Notes: generated by a model from the sequence alone, not told the origin. Shown: positions 8,445 through 16,752, counted from the stretch's first letter. The stretch: 64,000 bases of DNA from DATMER01 sp035536935 (GCA_035536935.1 DATLNC010000082.1:7943-71942), one strand, 5' to 3'. Numbers and translations are program-made.

Positions 8445-9218
8445 CTACTCGATCGCCGTCCCCGGCACGTCCTCGCCCAGGAGCGCCCGTTCGAGCAGCC
8501 CCGGGGTGAGCCCGTTGAGGAGCAGGGAGCGGATGCCGAGGCGCGTCAGGGCGAGCGCGGTTTCTACGCGATGCCGCATGCCGCCGGTGACGTCCGTGCC
8601 CGCGGGGGAGCCGATCGACTTCGAAGCCTCCTCGAAATCGTCCGCGGAGAGGCGGGGGATGGTCCGGCCCTCGCCGTCGTAGACGCCGTCGGTCTCTCCC
8701 AGCCAGAGCGCCCGGCGGACGGGGAGCCGGTGGGCCAGGATCTCCAGCATCCGCTCGGTGGAGCAGATCGCGACTCCTTGATCCAGATCCATCACCACGT
8801 CGCCGTAGACCACCGGCATCAGGCCGTTCTTGAGGGCGAGAAGGAGCGGCTTGAGGGCCAGGTCCGGCTTGCCGCCTTTGAAGACCAGGCAGCTCGACGG
8901 CGCGATGGAGAAGGGGGCGACCCCGGCGGCGAGGAGCTTGTCGACGACCTGGCGGTGGAGCGCGGCGGCGCGCTCCTGGGTGCGGGAGATGCCAGGGAGC
9001 TGGGCAGGGGAGCTGAGGCCGGAGGCAATTCCGTGCTCCTGGGCGGCGACGTGCCCGAAGGAGCCGCTGCCGTGGCCGAGGACGAGGCGCTCAGGGATGC
9101 GGGCCGCGGCGCGGGCGATCTCTTCCGCCAGGCGGGCGATCACCTCGGGCCGGGCCGTCTGCCGCTGCGACTTCTCGGTGATCAGGCTGCCGCCGAGCTT
9201 GAGGAGGATGACCTCCAT
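8445..9218 (-). CDS. Isopentenyl phosphate kinase
   Basis: A 257-residue amino-acid-kinase fold enzyme that phosphorylates isopentenyl phosphate to isopentenyl diphosphate with ATP. The N-terminus EVILLKLGGSLIT is the family's phosphate-binding strand-loop. GHGSGSFGHVAA (from residue 48) carries the histidine that marks isopentenyl phosphate kinases (His56 here) and separates them from glutamate or fosfomycin kinases. PVVYGDVVMD and GTDVTGGMRHRVE are the later nucleotide-site motifs. Length fits (about 245-265 aa). The ATG at 9218 lies 2 nt after the stop of the upstream decarboxylase. This enzyme is best known from archaea and a few Chloroflexota; its presence in a bacterial mevalonate operon is unusual. 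Confidence 0.88.
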   Translation of the reverse strand: MEVILLKLGGSLITEKSQRQTARPEVIARLAEEIARAAARIPERLVLGHGSGSFGHVAAQEHGIASGLSSPAQLPGISRTQERAAALHRQVVDKLLAAGVAPFSIAPSSCLVFKGGKPDLALKPLLLALKNGLMPVVYGDVVMDLDQGVAICSTERMLEILAHRLPVRRALWLGETDGVYDGEGRTIPRLSADDFEEASKSIGSPAGTDVTGGMRHRVETALALTRLGIRSLLLNGLTPGLLERALLGEDVPGTAIE

Positions 9219-9220
9219 GA

Positions 9221-10246
9221 TCAGAATAGATGCGTGGTCTCGTGCTCCGGACCGTCGCCGACGCCGTCGCGGATCACGAAGCCGACGGCGGGGAGGTCTT
9301 CCAGGCGGTCGGCCACCTCGTCCTCGGATTCGGGATCGCAGATCACGTGCACGTTGGCGCCGGCATCCAGGGTGGCCCAGGCCGCGAGCCCTTCCTGGCG
9401 CAGCTCGCGGACGGCGCGCAGCACCGCCACCGTGCCGGGGCTCCAGTAGAAGATCGGCGGCTGCGAGGTCATGGCGATCATGTGGAGGTCGGTCGACTCC
9501 TCTTCCAGGACCGGTCCGAGGAGCTCGAAGTCGCGGGTCTCGATGGCGCGGCGGACTCTCTGCAGGCGCTCGGGCAGAAGCTCCAGGCGCTTGGTGTAGT
9601 AGGGGCTGGTGTGGGCGAGGCGATGGCCGTCGCGGGAGGAGACCACCTTGGGGCCGATCTCGACCACCGCGATCACGTCGCGCAGGTCCCACTGCGCGGC
9701 GTCGGCGAGCTGGATGGCGTAGCTCGGCTCGTCGTCGATGCCGCCCGACCCGCCCATGCTGTCGGGGTCGGGCCACTCCACGTAGCCGCCCAGCACGGAG
9801 CGGGCCGCCGAGCCCGAGCCGCTGCGCCGCGCGAGCTGCGACAGGTCCCTGGCCGGCGCGTCCTTGCGGCCGAGAGCACCCACCGCGGCCAGCGTCAGGG
9901 CAGCGAAGCCCGAGGCGGAGGAGGCCAGCCCGGCGGCGCTCGGGAAGGTGTTGCGCGTCGCCACCCGGAACGGCTCTTCGCGGCCGGCCCACTGGCGGAC
10001 CCGGTCGAGCTGCTCCACCACGCGCCGGGTGAACTCGGGGTCGGGCGAGCCGAACCCGCCGTCGGGCTCGCTCAGCCAGACCTCGTCGTGCCCACCGTCC
10101 AGAATCTCCACCGTGCACCGGGTCACGCAGTGGTCGAGGGTCATGGAGATGGACGGGTTCATCGGCAGCGCCCGCTCCAGGTCCCGGGCTCCCCAGTACT
10201 TGATGAACGCGATATTGGCCGGAGCGGCGACAGTGGTCTTGCTCAT
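9221..10246 (-). CDS. Mevalonate-phosphate / diphosphomevalonate decarboxylase
   Basis: A 341-residue GHMP-superfamily decarboxylase. It shows NIAFIKYWG at the start, the phosphate loop PSAAGLASSASGFAAL, the arginine motif GSGSAARSVLGGYVEW and the catalytic aspartate in LDAGANVHVI (Asp294). In classical enzymes the first motif reads KYWGK, and the second lysine (human Lys26) is thought to contact the diphosphate; here it is alanine (Ala20). With isopentenyl phosphate kinase next door and no phosphomevalonate kinase, the likely substrate is mevalonate 5-phosphate, giving isopentenyl phosphate. Substrate choice is an inference. The start codon overlaps the mevalonate kinase stop by 4 nt. Confidence 0.88.
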   Translation of the reverse strand: MSKTTVAAPANIAFIKYWGARDLERALPMNPSISMTLDHCVTRCTVEILDGGHDEVWLSEPDGGFGSPDPEFTRRVVEQLDRVRQWAGREEPFRVATRNTFPSAAGLASSASGFAALTLAAVGALGRKDAPARDLSQLARRSGSGSAARSVLGGYVEWPDPDSMGGSGGIDDEPSYAIQLADAAQWDLRDVIAVVEIGPKVVSSRDGHRLAHTSPYYTKRLELLPERLQRVRRAIETRDFELLGPVLEEESTDLHMIAMTSQPPIFYWSPGTVAVLRAVRELRQEGLAAWATLDAGANVHVICDPESEDEVADRLEDLPAVGFVIRDGVGDGPEHETTHLF

Positions 10247-11319
10247 CCAGCAGTCTCCTCACGGAACCCGGGGGCTCCGAGGTGAACGGCATAAAAGGGA
10301 AAAGATTTCAACATGGCGCAGCGTTCCAGCTTCCCGGGGTCGGGATGATAAACCAGAAGCGACCCGGCTCCCGGCCCGGCGAGCGATCCCGCGCCGGAGA
10401 TCTTCGCGGCGCCGCCCTCCATCTCGATCTGACGGACCGCGGCGCAAACCTCCCCGGGAACGACCCCGAGCTCTTCCAGGCAGGCTTGCGCCTGGCGAAT
10501 GAGATGCAAAGCGCGGTCCCGGTCTTCCTCCTCCCGCTCCAGCTCGGCGCGGAAGGCGACGGTCGCGGCCTCGATCCGGTCCAGGACCGCTTCGATCCGG
10601 CCCGGCTCCTCCCCGCGCCGTGCGCGCACGGCCGCGACCACGGCACCCGTGGCCTCGGACGGCATCCCGGTATCGTAGACCCGGAGCCGGGCGAGCAGGG
10701 GAGAGCGGGCGCCCACCGGCTCGGTCTCCAGCCCGCCCGCGGGATCCTTCCGTGCCCAGAGCACGCCGCCGCGCAGGATCGTGGCGCCGTCCACCCCGGA
10801 CGGATGCCCATGCTGCCGGCGCTCGACTTCCAGGGCCAGGCGCTCGACCTGCCCGAGGTCGACGGGCGTCCGGCTCCAGGCAAACATCCCGGCGAGGACC
10901 GCCACGGCCGTGGCCGCGGAGCTGCCGAAACCGGAGCCGACGGGGAGGTCGGAGTCGACGCGCAGGCTCAGCCCTTCACCGGGCTCGTCCAGCAGCCCGA
11001 CCGCCTCGCCGAGCGCGGCCTTGACCACGTGCGCGGGGTCTTCGCCGCGCATCTCCCGAAAGCTGGCCGGACCTGGATGCAGGGAGAATTCGCCCCAGCG
11101 CTCGCGGGCCGCGGCGGCATAGTCGCGGACCTCTCCCCAGGTAAGGTGCTCGGAATGGCCCAGGGCGGGCAGGTCCAGGATCACGTGATCCGCTGGGGAG
11201 AGCCTGACCCTGAGCCGGAGGTCGATGGCCGCCACGAGGGCGGGGCGGCCGTAGACCACCGCGTGCTCCCCCATCAGGATCAGCTTGCCGGGGGCCGAGA
11301 CGGTGAGGGGTGCCCTCAC
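10243..11319 (-). CDS. Mevalonate kinase
   Basis: A 358-residue GHMP kinase making mevalonate 5-phosphate. The three signature motifs are present: APGKLILMGEHAVVYGRPAL near the N-terminus, the phosphate loop PVGSGFGSSAATAVA, and KISGAGSLAGPGAGSL near the C-terminus. HPSGVDGATI holds the catalytic aspartate. I start at a GTG (11317-11319), 2 nt after the HMG-CoA reductase stop; the longer open frame upstream runs through the reductase gene and is a shadow. The gene overlaps the decarboxylase by 4 nt, so hmgR, this kinase, the decarboxylase and the next kinase are all translationally coupled. Confidence 0.92.
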   Translation of the reverse strand: MRAPLTVSAPGKLILMGEHAVVYGRPALVAAIDLRLRVRLSPADHVILDLPALGHSEHLTWGEVRDYAAAARERWGEFSLHPGPASFREMRGEDPAHVVKAALGEAVGLLDEPGEGLSLRVDSDLPVGSGFGSSAATAVAVLAGMFAWSRTPVDLGQVERLALEVERRQHGHPSGVDGATILRGGVLWARKDPAGGLETEPVGARSPLLARLRVYDTGMPSEATGAVVAAVRARRGEEPGRIEAVLDRIEAATVAFRAELEREEEDRDRALHLIRQAQACLEELGVVPGEVCAAVRQIEMEGGAAKISGAGSLAGPGAGSLLVYHPDPGKLERCAMLKSFPFYAVHLGAPGFREETAG

Positions 11320-11321
11320 GC

Positions 11322-12593
11322 CTAGGGGATCGTGCGGCCGGGGACCTCGCCGCGTCCGAGCTTCTCGTGGGCGCGCGCCAGGTCCTGCGAGGTGAAGGCC
11401 GCCATCAGCGACAGCTCGCCGGCGCGCACGACCGCGCCCAGGATCTCGGCGAGGCGGGTGACGGCCTCGCCGCGGCGTTCCGGGTCGGGGGAGACGCCGA
11501 GCATGGCGAGCGCCTCGCGCTGCGTCTCGAGCGAGGTGCCGCCGCCCACGGCGCCGAGCGGCACGTCGGGCATGTAGATCGACGCGAAGACCGAGTCCGG
11601 CCCCCGCGCCTCGATGCAGGTCACGCCCATGGAGCCCTCGACCACGTGCGCCGGATCCTGGCCCGTGGCGATGAAGAAGGCCGCGAGCACGTTGGCGTAG
11701 TGGGCGTTGAAGCCCATCGAGCCGGCGGCGATGGAGCCCAGCAGGTTCTTGCGGTACTGGACTTCCACCAGGTCGCGGGCGTTGGTCTTGAGCTGGTGGT
11801 GGAGGATCGGGGCCTCGAGCAGGGCCTCCGCGTAGATGCGCTTGCCGCGGCCCTCCTGGAAGTTGATGGCGGCCGGCTTCTTGTCCACGCAGTAGTTGCC
11901 TGACAGAGCTATGCAGGGCACGCCGGTCTGGGGCTCGATGAGGTCGTTGACCGCGCGGTCGCAGGCGATCGTGGCCATGTTCATGCCCATGGCGTCGCCC
12001 GAGTCGAAGCGGAAGCGCAGGAAGACCGTGGTGCCGAAGGTGTACGGCCGGACTTCCAGGAGCTTCAGGTGGTTGCTGGTCTTCTCGGTGATCGCGCGGA
12101 TCTCCGCATCGTGGTCCTTGATCCACTGCAGGAACCACTGGGTCTGCACGATGCCCGAGGTGCGGAACACGGGCGCGCGGGTCATGCCCACGTCCTCGAT
12201 GCGGACGACCGCGCCGCCGGCCTGGGTGATGGCCGTGCAGCCGCGGTTGGTGCTCGCCACCAGGGCCGCCTCGGTGGTGGCGAGAGGCACCCAGAAGTCG
12301 CCGTCGGCGCAGCGTCCGCGTACCCGCAGCGGGCCCACGACGCCCATGGGGATCTGGGCCACGCCGAAGAAGTTCTCGCAGTTGCGCTTGGAGGCCCGCT
12401 GCACGTCGAGCGAGTGGTGCGCGATGTTGTCGAGCGCGGTATCGGTCATGCGCTCCAGGGCGCGCCGCCGGATCTCCGCCGCCTCTTCGGCGGGGAGGTC
12501 CTTGGGAAGCTCGTGGAAGCGCATCTCCCGGCGCACGAGGGAACGGACCAGCTCTTCGCGCCGCGAGGTCGGCAGTTGGATCGGGTTGCTCAT
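11322..12593 (-). CDS. Hydroxymethylglutaryl-CoA reductase
   Basis: A 423-residue HMG-CoA reductase reducing HMG-CoA to mevalonate. Visible motifs: ENFFGVAQIPMGVVGPL for CoA binding, TTEAALVAST with catalytic Glu108, DAMGMNMAT with the catalytic Asp, VDKKPAAINF with the catalytic Lys, GAVGGGTSL, and AHEKLGR with the C-terminal catalytic His (His409). The DAMGMNM motif and the order of motifs fit class I, NADPH-type enzymes such as those of archaea and eukaryotes, without the eukaryotic membrane domain. It overlaps the isomerase stop by 1 nt (TGATG). HMG-CoA synthase is not in the window. Confidence 0.94.
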   Translation of the reverse strand: MSNPIQLPTSRREELVRSLVRREMRFHELPKDLPAEEAAEIRRRALERMTDTALDNIAHHSLDVQRASKRNCENFFGVAQIPMGVVGPLRVRGRCADGDFWVPLATTEAALVASTNRGCTAITQAGGAVVRIEDVGMTRAPVFRTSGIVQTQWFLQWIKDHDAEIRAITEKTSNHLKLLEVRPYTFGTTVFLRFRFDSGDAMGMNMATIACDRAVNDLIEPQTGVPCIALSGNYCVDKKPAAINFQEGRGKRIYAEALLEAPILHHQLKTNARDLVEVQYRKNLLGSIAAGSMGFNAHYANVLAAFFIATGQDPAHVVEGSMGVTCIEARGPDSVFASIYMPDVPLGAVGGGTSLETQREALAMLGVSPDPERRGEAVTRLAEILGAVVRAGELSLMAAFTSQDLARAHEKLGRGEVPGRTIP

Positions 12594-13621
12594 CAGAAGG
12601 ACCCTTTTCGAAGCTCGGCGGTGCGAAGCCCCGAGATCGTTTTAATACCCAGGCAGAACATGCAGATCTTGAGCTCTCGGACGATGCGCCGCACCTTGTC
12701 GGCCACGCTGTCGGGCGACTCGGTGGCCGCGGCGAGGAACGGGTACGCCATGCCGCCCAGGTCGGCTCCCAGGGCGAGGGCCTTGGCCAAGTCCAGGCCG
12801 TTGCGCAGGCCGCCGCTGGCGATCACCGTCACGCCCTCGACCCGCCGGACCTCCTGGATGGACAGCGGCGTCGGGAGTCCCCAGCCGGCGAACAGCTCGC
12901 CCAGGTCGAGCTCGCCGGAGCGGGCCGCCTCGATGCGCGCCCAGCTCGTGCCGCCCGTGCCGGCGGTGTCCAGGATGCGGACCCCGACGCCGGCCAGGGC
13001 GCGGGCCACGCTTTCCGAGAGCCCGCTGCCGACCTCCTTTGCCACAACCGGCACGCCGACTTCGCGCACCACCTCGCCGATCTTCGGCAGCAGCCCGGAG
13101 AAGTCGCACTGCCCCTCGGGCTGGAGCGCCTCCTGCAACGGGTTGAGGTGGAGCACGAGCGCGTCCGCCCCGATCATCTCGACCGCCTGGCGGCACTCGG
13201 CGACGCCCATGCCGTAGTTGAGCTGCACGGCGCCGAGGTTGGCCAGAAGTGGAGCTGTGGGAGCGGCCTCGCGGACGCGGAAGGTATCAGCTTTCGCAGG
13301 ATCTTCCAACGCTTTGCGCTGGGAGCCGACCCCCACCGCGACGCCCGTGGACTCGGCTGCCGCGGCCAGGTTGCGGTTGATCCGGCCGGCCGTCTCGGTG
13401 CCGCCGGTCATGCAGGAGATGAGCAGGGGAGCGGCGAGGCGCCGGCCCAGGAACTCGACCGAGGTGTCGACCTCGGCCATGTCGATCTCAGGTAAAGCCG
13501 CGTGGCCGAAGCGGTACTCGTCCCACCAGCTCTCGCCGAGCTGCATGCGGGAGTCGAGGGCCAGGCGGATGTGCTCGGCCTTGCGGTCGCGGATGTCGGC
13601 CATCGCCGGGAGGGCACTCAC
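12593..13621 (-). CDS. fni: Type 2 isopentenyl-diphosphate delta-isomerase (FMN)
   Basis: A 342-residue FMN/NADPH-dependent isomerase interconverting IPP and DMAPP. Family motifs: RDRKAEHI near the start, SCMTGGTETAGRINRNLA, VGVGSQRKAL, LHLNPLQEALQPEGQCDF, PVVAKEVGSGLS, and the flavin phosphate region IASGGLRNGLDLAKALALGA. The TIM-barrel order and length match type 2 enzymes, found in archaea and Gram-positives as well as some Gram-negatives. The start is a GTG overlapping the prenyl synthase stop by 4 nt; an ATG 6 codons downstream (13603) is an alternative. Confidence 0.93.
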   Translation of the reverse strand: MSALPAMADIRDRKAEHIRLALDSRMQLGESWWDEYRFGHAALPEIDMAEVDTSVEFLGRRLAAPLLISCMTGGTETAGRINRNLAAAAESTGVAVGVGSQRKALEDPAKADTFRVREAAPTAPLLANLGAVQLNYGMGVAECRQAVEMIGADALVLHLNPLQEALQPEGQCDFSGLLPKIGEVVREVGVPVVAKEVGSGLSESVARALAGVGVRILDTAGTGGTSWARIEAARSGELDLGELFAGWGLPTPLSIQEVRRVEGVTVIASGGLRNGLDLAKALALGADLGGMAYPFLAAATESPDSVADKVRRIVRELKICMFCLGIKTISGLRTAELRKGSF

Positions 13622-14724
13622 AGCTCGCGCTCCCAGAGGTAGTCGAGGAGCCCTTCGAGGAAGAGCCGGCCCTCCTGCCGCAGCTCGCCGAGCCCCTGGA
13701 GGGCCTGCCGCGCGGAGAGCAAGCGCTCTTGGATCATGCCTTCGACCCGGGCGCGCGCCCCGGTCTCTTCGAGGATGCGCTGCACCCGGGCGACCTCGCC
13801 GGCCGTGACGCCGGGATCTCCCAGGGCCTCTTCGAGGGCTTCGCGCTGCTCGGGCGTGGCCGCGGACAGGGCGTGGTGGATCAGGAAGGTGAACTTGCCC
13901 TCGCGCAGGTCGTCGCCCACGGGCTTGCCCACGGTTTCGGCCTTGCCGAACATGCCGAGCAGGTCGTCCTGGAGCTGGAAGGCCTCGCCCACGGCCGCGC
14001 CGTAGAGGGCCAGCCCGGCGATGGCCCCGGGCGCGGCGCCGGCCAGGATCGCGCCGAGCTGCACGGGCCGCTCGGCCGTGTAGCGCCCGGACTTGAGGCG
14101 CAGCACCCGGGTCAGCTCCTCTTCCTTGGCGGCGCGGCGCTGGGCCACCAACAGCTCCAGGTACTGGCCGCCGATGACCTCCTCGCTCATGGCCGCGAAG
14201 CAGCGGGCGAGCTCGGGCCGGCCTGCCGCCGCGCAGGAGGCCAGCTCGACCGCCCAGGTGTGGGAGAGGTCTCCGAGCAGGATCGCCACGGAAAGCCCGA
14301 AGTCGCGGGCATCGCCGTGGAAGCCGCGCTGCCGGTGAGCGTTGCGGAAGCGCACGTGCGCGGCGGGCTGGCCGCGCCGGACCTCGGCGTGGTCCATGAT
14401 GTCGTCGTGGATCAGGAGATAGGTGTGCAGGAACTCGGTGGCCAGCGCGAGGGGAAGCACTTCACCGTCGGCCGCGCCGCCGCAGGCCCGGTAGGCGTGA
14501 TAGACCAGGGCCGGGCGCACGCGCTTGCCGCCGTGGACCACGAGCTGGCCGACGCCGTCGATCAGCTCGAGCATCTCGGGCGAGCCGGCCTCGGCCGCCG
14601 CGCGCCGCTTCGCCTCCAGCCAGGCGTGCAGCTCGCGGTCGAGCCGCTCCCGGAACCTCTCGAGGAGGGCGGGGAAGCCTTCCGGAACCGATTGCGCCTT
14701 CGAGGCGGCCGTGGACATTCCCAT
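13618..14724 (-). CDS. Polyprenyl diphosphate synthase (FPP/GGPP type)
   Basis: A 368-residue all-helical chain-elongating prenyltransferase and probable first gene of the isoprenoid operon. The first Asp-rich motif is LIHDDIMD (Asp107, 108, 111), preceded by GKRVRPALVY. Tyr102 sits five residues before the motif, which favours short (C15-C20) products. The second motif reads DDLLG rather than DDLLD, a variant also seen in actinobacterial GGPP synthases. It supplies the substrate for the downstream squalene/phytoene synthase. An AGGA precedes a second Met (14718) at better spacing than the first, so the true start may be 2 codons in. Confidence 0.9.
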   Translation of the reverse strand: MGMSTAASKAQSVPEGFPALLERFRERLDRELHAWLEAKRRAAAEAGSPEMLELIDGVGQLVVHGGKRVRPALVYHAYRACGGAADGEVLPLALATEFLHTYLLIHDDIMDHAEVRRGQPAAHVRFRNAHRQRGFHGDARDFGLSVAILLGDLSHTWAVELASCAAAGRPELARCFAAMSEEVIGGQYLELLVAQRRAAKEEELTRVLRLKSGRYTAERPVQLGAILAGAAPGAIAGLALYGAAVGEAFQLQDDLLGMFGKAETVGKPVGDDLREGKFTFLIHHALSAATPEQREALEEALGDPGVTAGEVARVQRILEETGARARVEGMIQERLLSARQALQGLGELRQEGRLFLEGLLDYLWEREL

Positions 14725-14850
14725 TCCTGGAGTTCGCTCTCTTTCGCCTCGTGCCCGGATTTTGGCCAGATATTGGCCCGCAGAGCATAACCGAATTGCC
14801 CCTGCGGAAAGTTCCCGGGCGCTGGCTTCGAAGGTATTCTAGACGAAGAG

Positions 14851-14869
14851 CACTTTGCGATGCAAAGTG
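14851..14869. promoter_or_regulatory. Operator-like perfect palindrome between divergent operons
   Basis: CACTTTGCGATGCAAAGTG is an exact 8-bp inverted repeat with a 3-bp centre. It lies in the 248-bp divergent region between the isoprenoid operon (minus) and the aminotransferase-like gene (plus), about 130 bp and 105 bp from the two starts. A dimeric helix-turn-helix regulator could bind it. The regulator is unknown. Confidence 0.5.
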
Positions 14870-14972
14870 GCTGTCTTTGGCGGGTAGTGCCAGCGAATGA
14901 CGTAGAGTCCGGCATACCGGCGCGCTTTGGCCGGCTGGCCGTACCATGTAAGGTAAGGAACCCCTAGCTGAG

Positions 14973-16184
14973 ATGCGCGGTCCGGAGAAAGAACCGAAGG
15001 ACGAGATGATTCACGCTGTCCAAGACAATCCTGCGTCCCGGACGAGCCAGGTGCCGGCCGAGCTCAAGGAGCTCCTCGAGTTCCCCGGGGTGCTCTCGCT
15101 GGCCGCGGACCTGCCGGCGGCCGAGCTCTTCCCGATGAGCGCCGTGGCCCAGGCTTCGGCGCGCCTGCTCGCCGACCCCGGTCCTCCGGAGCTCGGCACC
15201 CCCTTCCAGCCGCTCAAGGCCCAGATCGTGGAGCTGATGGCCATGCGCGGGGTCCGCTGCCGGCCGGATCAGATCGTGCTCACCACGGGCATCGAAGGAG
15301 CCCTGGATCTCCTGGGAAGGCAGCTCCTCGAGCCTGGCTCCCAGGTGCTGCTCGAGGAAACCGTCTCGGAGAAAGTCCGCGCCGGCCTCCCGCTGGACCC
15401 GGAGGTCCTCACCGTCTCCACGGACCCCCAGACGGGCATCGACGTGGACCAGGTGGAGGCGCTCCTGGCGGGCGGCGCGCGGCCCGCCTTCATCTACGTG
15501 ATCCCGGAGGGGCACAACCCTCTCGGCGTGAGCCTCGGACTGGAGAAGCGGCTGCAGCTCCTCGACCTGGCCCGCGCCTACGAGGTGCCGATCCTCGAGG
15601 ACGACACCTACGGCTTCCTGTCGTACGACGGCCACCCGGAGCCGCCGCTGCGCGCGCTCGACGCCCGCTGGGCCGTCTACCTCGGCTCCTTCTCCATGCT
15701 CCTGGCACCGGCCCTGCGCGCCGGCTGGATCGTCCTTCCCGACGACCCGCCCGCGCGTCTCGCCCTGCTGCCGGCCGCCGCGGAGCTCGACGTGCCCTCG
15801 TTCAGCCACCGCACGATCTCGGCTTTTCTGGAGGCCGGGTATCTCCCGGAGCACCTGGAGACGATCCGGGCCGCGTACCGGCGCCGGCGGGATACGCTCC
15901 TCCGCACCCTGCAGGAGCACTTCCCGCGGGAGGCGCGCTGGAGCCATCCATCGAGCGGCCTCAACGTCTGGGTGGAGCTGCCGCAAGGGATCACCTCCGG
16001 CGAGCTGCTGCGCGACGCCGTCGCTCTGGAAAACGTAGCTTTCACACCGGGCTCCGTCTTCGCGACCCTGGGGGGAGGCCACGCCGACCGCGCCTTGCGC
16101 CTGAGCTTTGGGAACAACCCGCCGCACCGGATCGAGGAGGGAGTGCAGCGGCTGGCGCGGGTCCTTCAAGCGAAGCTCGCCTGA
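14973..16184 (+). CDS. Fold-type I aminotransferase-like protein lacking the PLP lysine
   Basis: A 403-residue protein similar overall to class I/II aminotransferases of the 2-aminoadipate (LysN/MocR) group: TTGIEGALDLLGRQLLEPG, EGHNPLGVS (normally NPTG), EDDTYGFLSYDG with the aspartate that holds the pyridine nitrogen, and RLSFGNN with the substrate arginine. At the place of the catalytic lysine (normally GSFSKxLAPGLR) it reads GSFSMLLAPALR: the codon at 15696-15698 is ATG, not AAG. A protein without this lysine could not form the internal aldimine, so it is either a pseudoenzyme with another role or a sequencing error. The start may be the ATG at 15006, which has AGGA upstream. It is divergent from the isoprenoid operon. 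Confidence 0.85.
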   Translation: MRGPEKEPKDEMIHAVQDNPASRTSQVPAELKELLEFPGVLSLAADLPAAELFPMSAVAQASARLLADPGPPELGTPFQPLKAQIVELMAMRGVRCRPDQIVLTTGIEGALDLLGRQLLEPGSQVLLEETVSEKVRAGLPLDPEVLTVSTDPQTGIDVDQVEALLAGGARPAFIYVIPEGHNPLGVSLGLEKRLQLLDLARAYEVPILEDDTYGFLSYDGHPEPPLRALDARWAVYLGSFSMLLAPALRAGWIVLPDDPPARLALLPAAAELDVPSFSHRTISAFLEAGYLPEHLETIRAAYRRRRDTLLRTLQEHFPREARWSHPSSGLNVWVELPQGITSGELLRDAVALENVAFTPGSVFATLGGGHADRALRLSFGNNPPHRIEEGVQRLARVLQAKLA

Positions 16185-16200
16185 GGCGCTGCACACGGCC

Positions 16201-16280
16201 TGACACGGACTCACACGGACCTTCACGCACCCACGGCATGGTCCGTGTTCGTCCGTGTCAGTCCGTGCCCGTCCGTGTCA
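16201..16280. repeat. Hairpin plus 10-bp tandem repeats between convergent genes
   Basis: A 21-bp left arm (16201-16221, TGACACGGACTCACACGGACC) pairs with 16240-16260 around an 18-nt loop with only two or three mismatches. From 16241 the word GTCCGTG recurs exactly every 10 bp (16241, 16251, 16261, 16271). It lies between the stops of the aminotransferase-like gene and the XRE gene and could act as a bidirectional terminator. No T-tract is seen. Confidence 0.6.
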
Positions 16281-16287
16281 GGGAGCT

Positions 16288-16752
16288 CTACGAGCTTTCG
16301 TCCGCGGGGCTTTCGTCGCCCTCTGAACGCTTCTCGAACGCGCGGTGCATGTAGCGGATCAGCTTGTGGAAGCCGTCGAGGAGCTGCCCGAAGGCGCGCT
16401 CCAGATCCGGCGGCAGCGGATCGCTCTGCCCGAGCACGCTGTACAGGTCCGGGAACCCGCGCTCCCTTCCGCTTCCACTCTCCGCATCGACGAACCGGCT
16501 CCCCGGCCGCATCGCAGCCGGCCGGCCGTTCACGATCTGGATGGCGTTGTGAAGGTCGTGCAGGTCGCACCCGAGGGTGCCCAGCAACTTCTCCAGCGTC
16601 TCCAGCGATGGCCGTTGCCGACCCGTCTCGTACGCCGAGAGCATGCCTTTCGTGATGCCGGCGGCTTCCGCCACCTGGTACTGCTTTTTGCCGAGTCGGT
16701 CTCTAAGCCAGCGCAGCGCCTGACCGAGGCCGTTCAGAACGGTTGTGGCCAC
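16288..16752 (-). CDS. XRE-family transcriptional regulator
   Basis: A 154-residue cytoplasmic protein. Residues about 8-65 form a Cro/cI-type helix-turn-helix (ALRWLRDRLGKKQYQVAEAA, GITKGMLSAYETGRQRPSLE, TLEKLLGTLGCDLHDL). The rest is a helical region (LPPDLERAFGQLLDGFHKLI), probably for oligomerisation or ligand sensing. The start is a GTG with AGGAGA 8 nt upstream. It is divergent from the threonine dehydratase across a set of GGCGTAA boxes. It may bind these boxes, but that is inference. Confidence 0.85.
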   Translation of the reverse strand: MATTVLNGLGQALRWLRDRLGKKQYQVAEAAGITKGMLSAYETGRQRPSLETLEKLLGTLGCDLHDLHNAIQIVNGRPAAMRPGSRFVDAESGSGRERGFPDLYSVLGQSDPLPPDLERAFGQLLDGFHKLIRYMHRAFEKRSEGDESPADESS

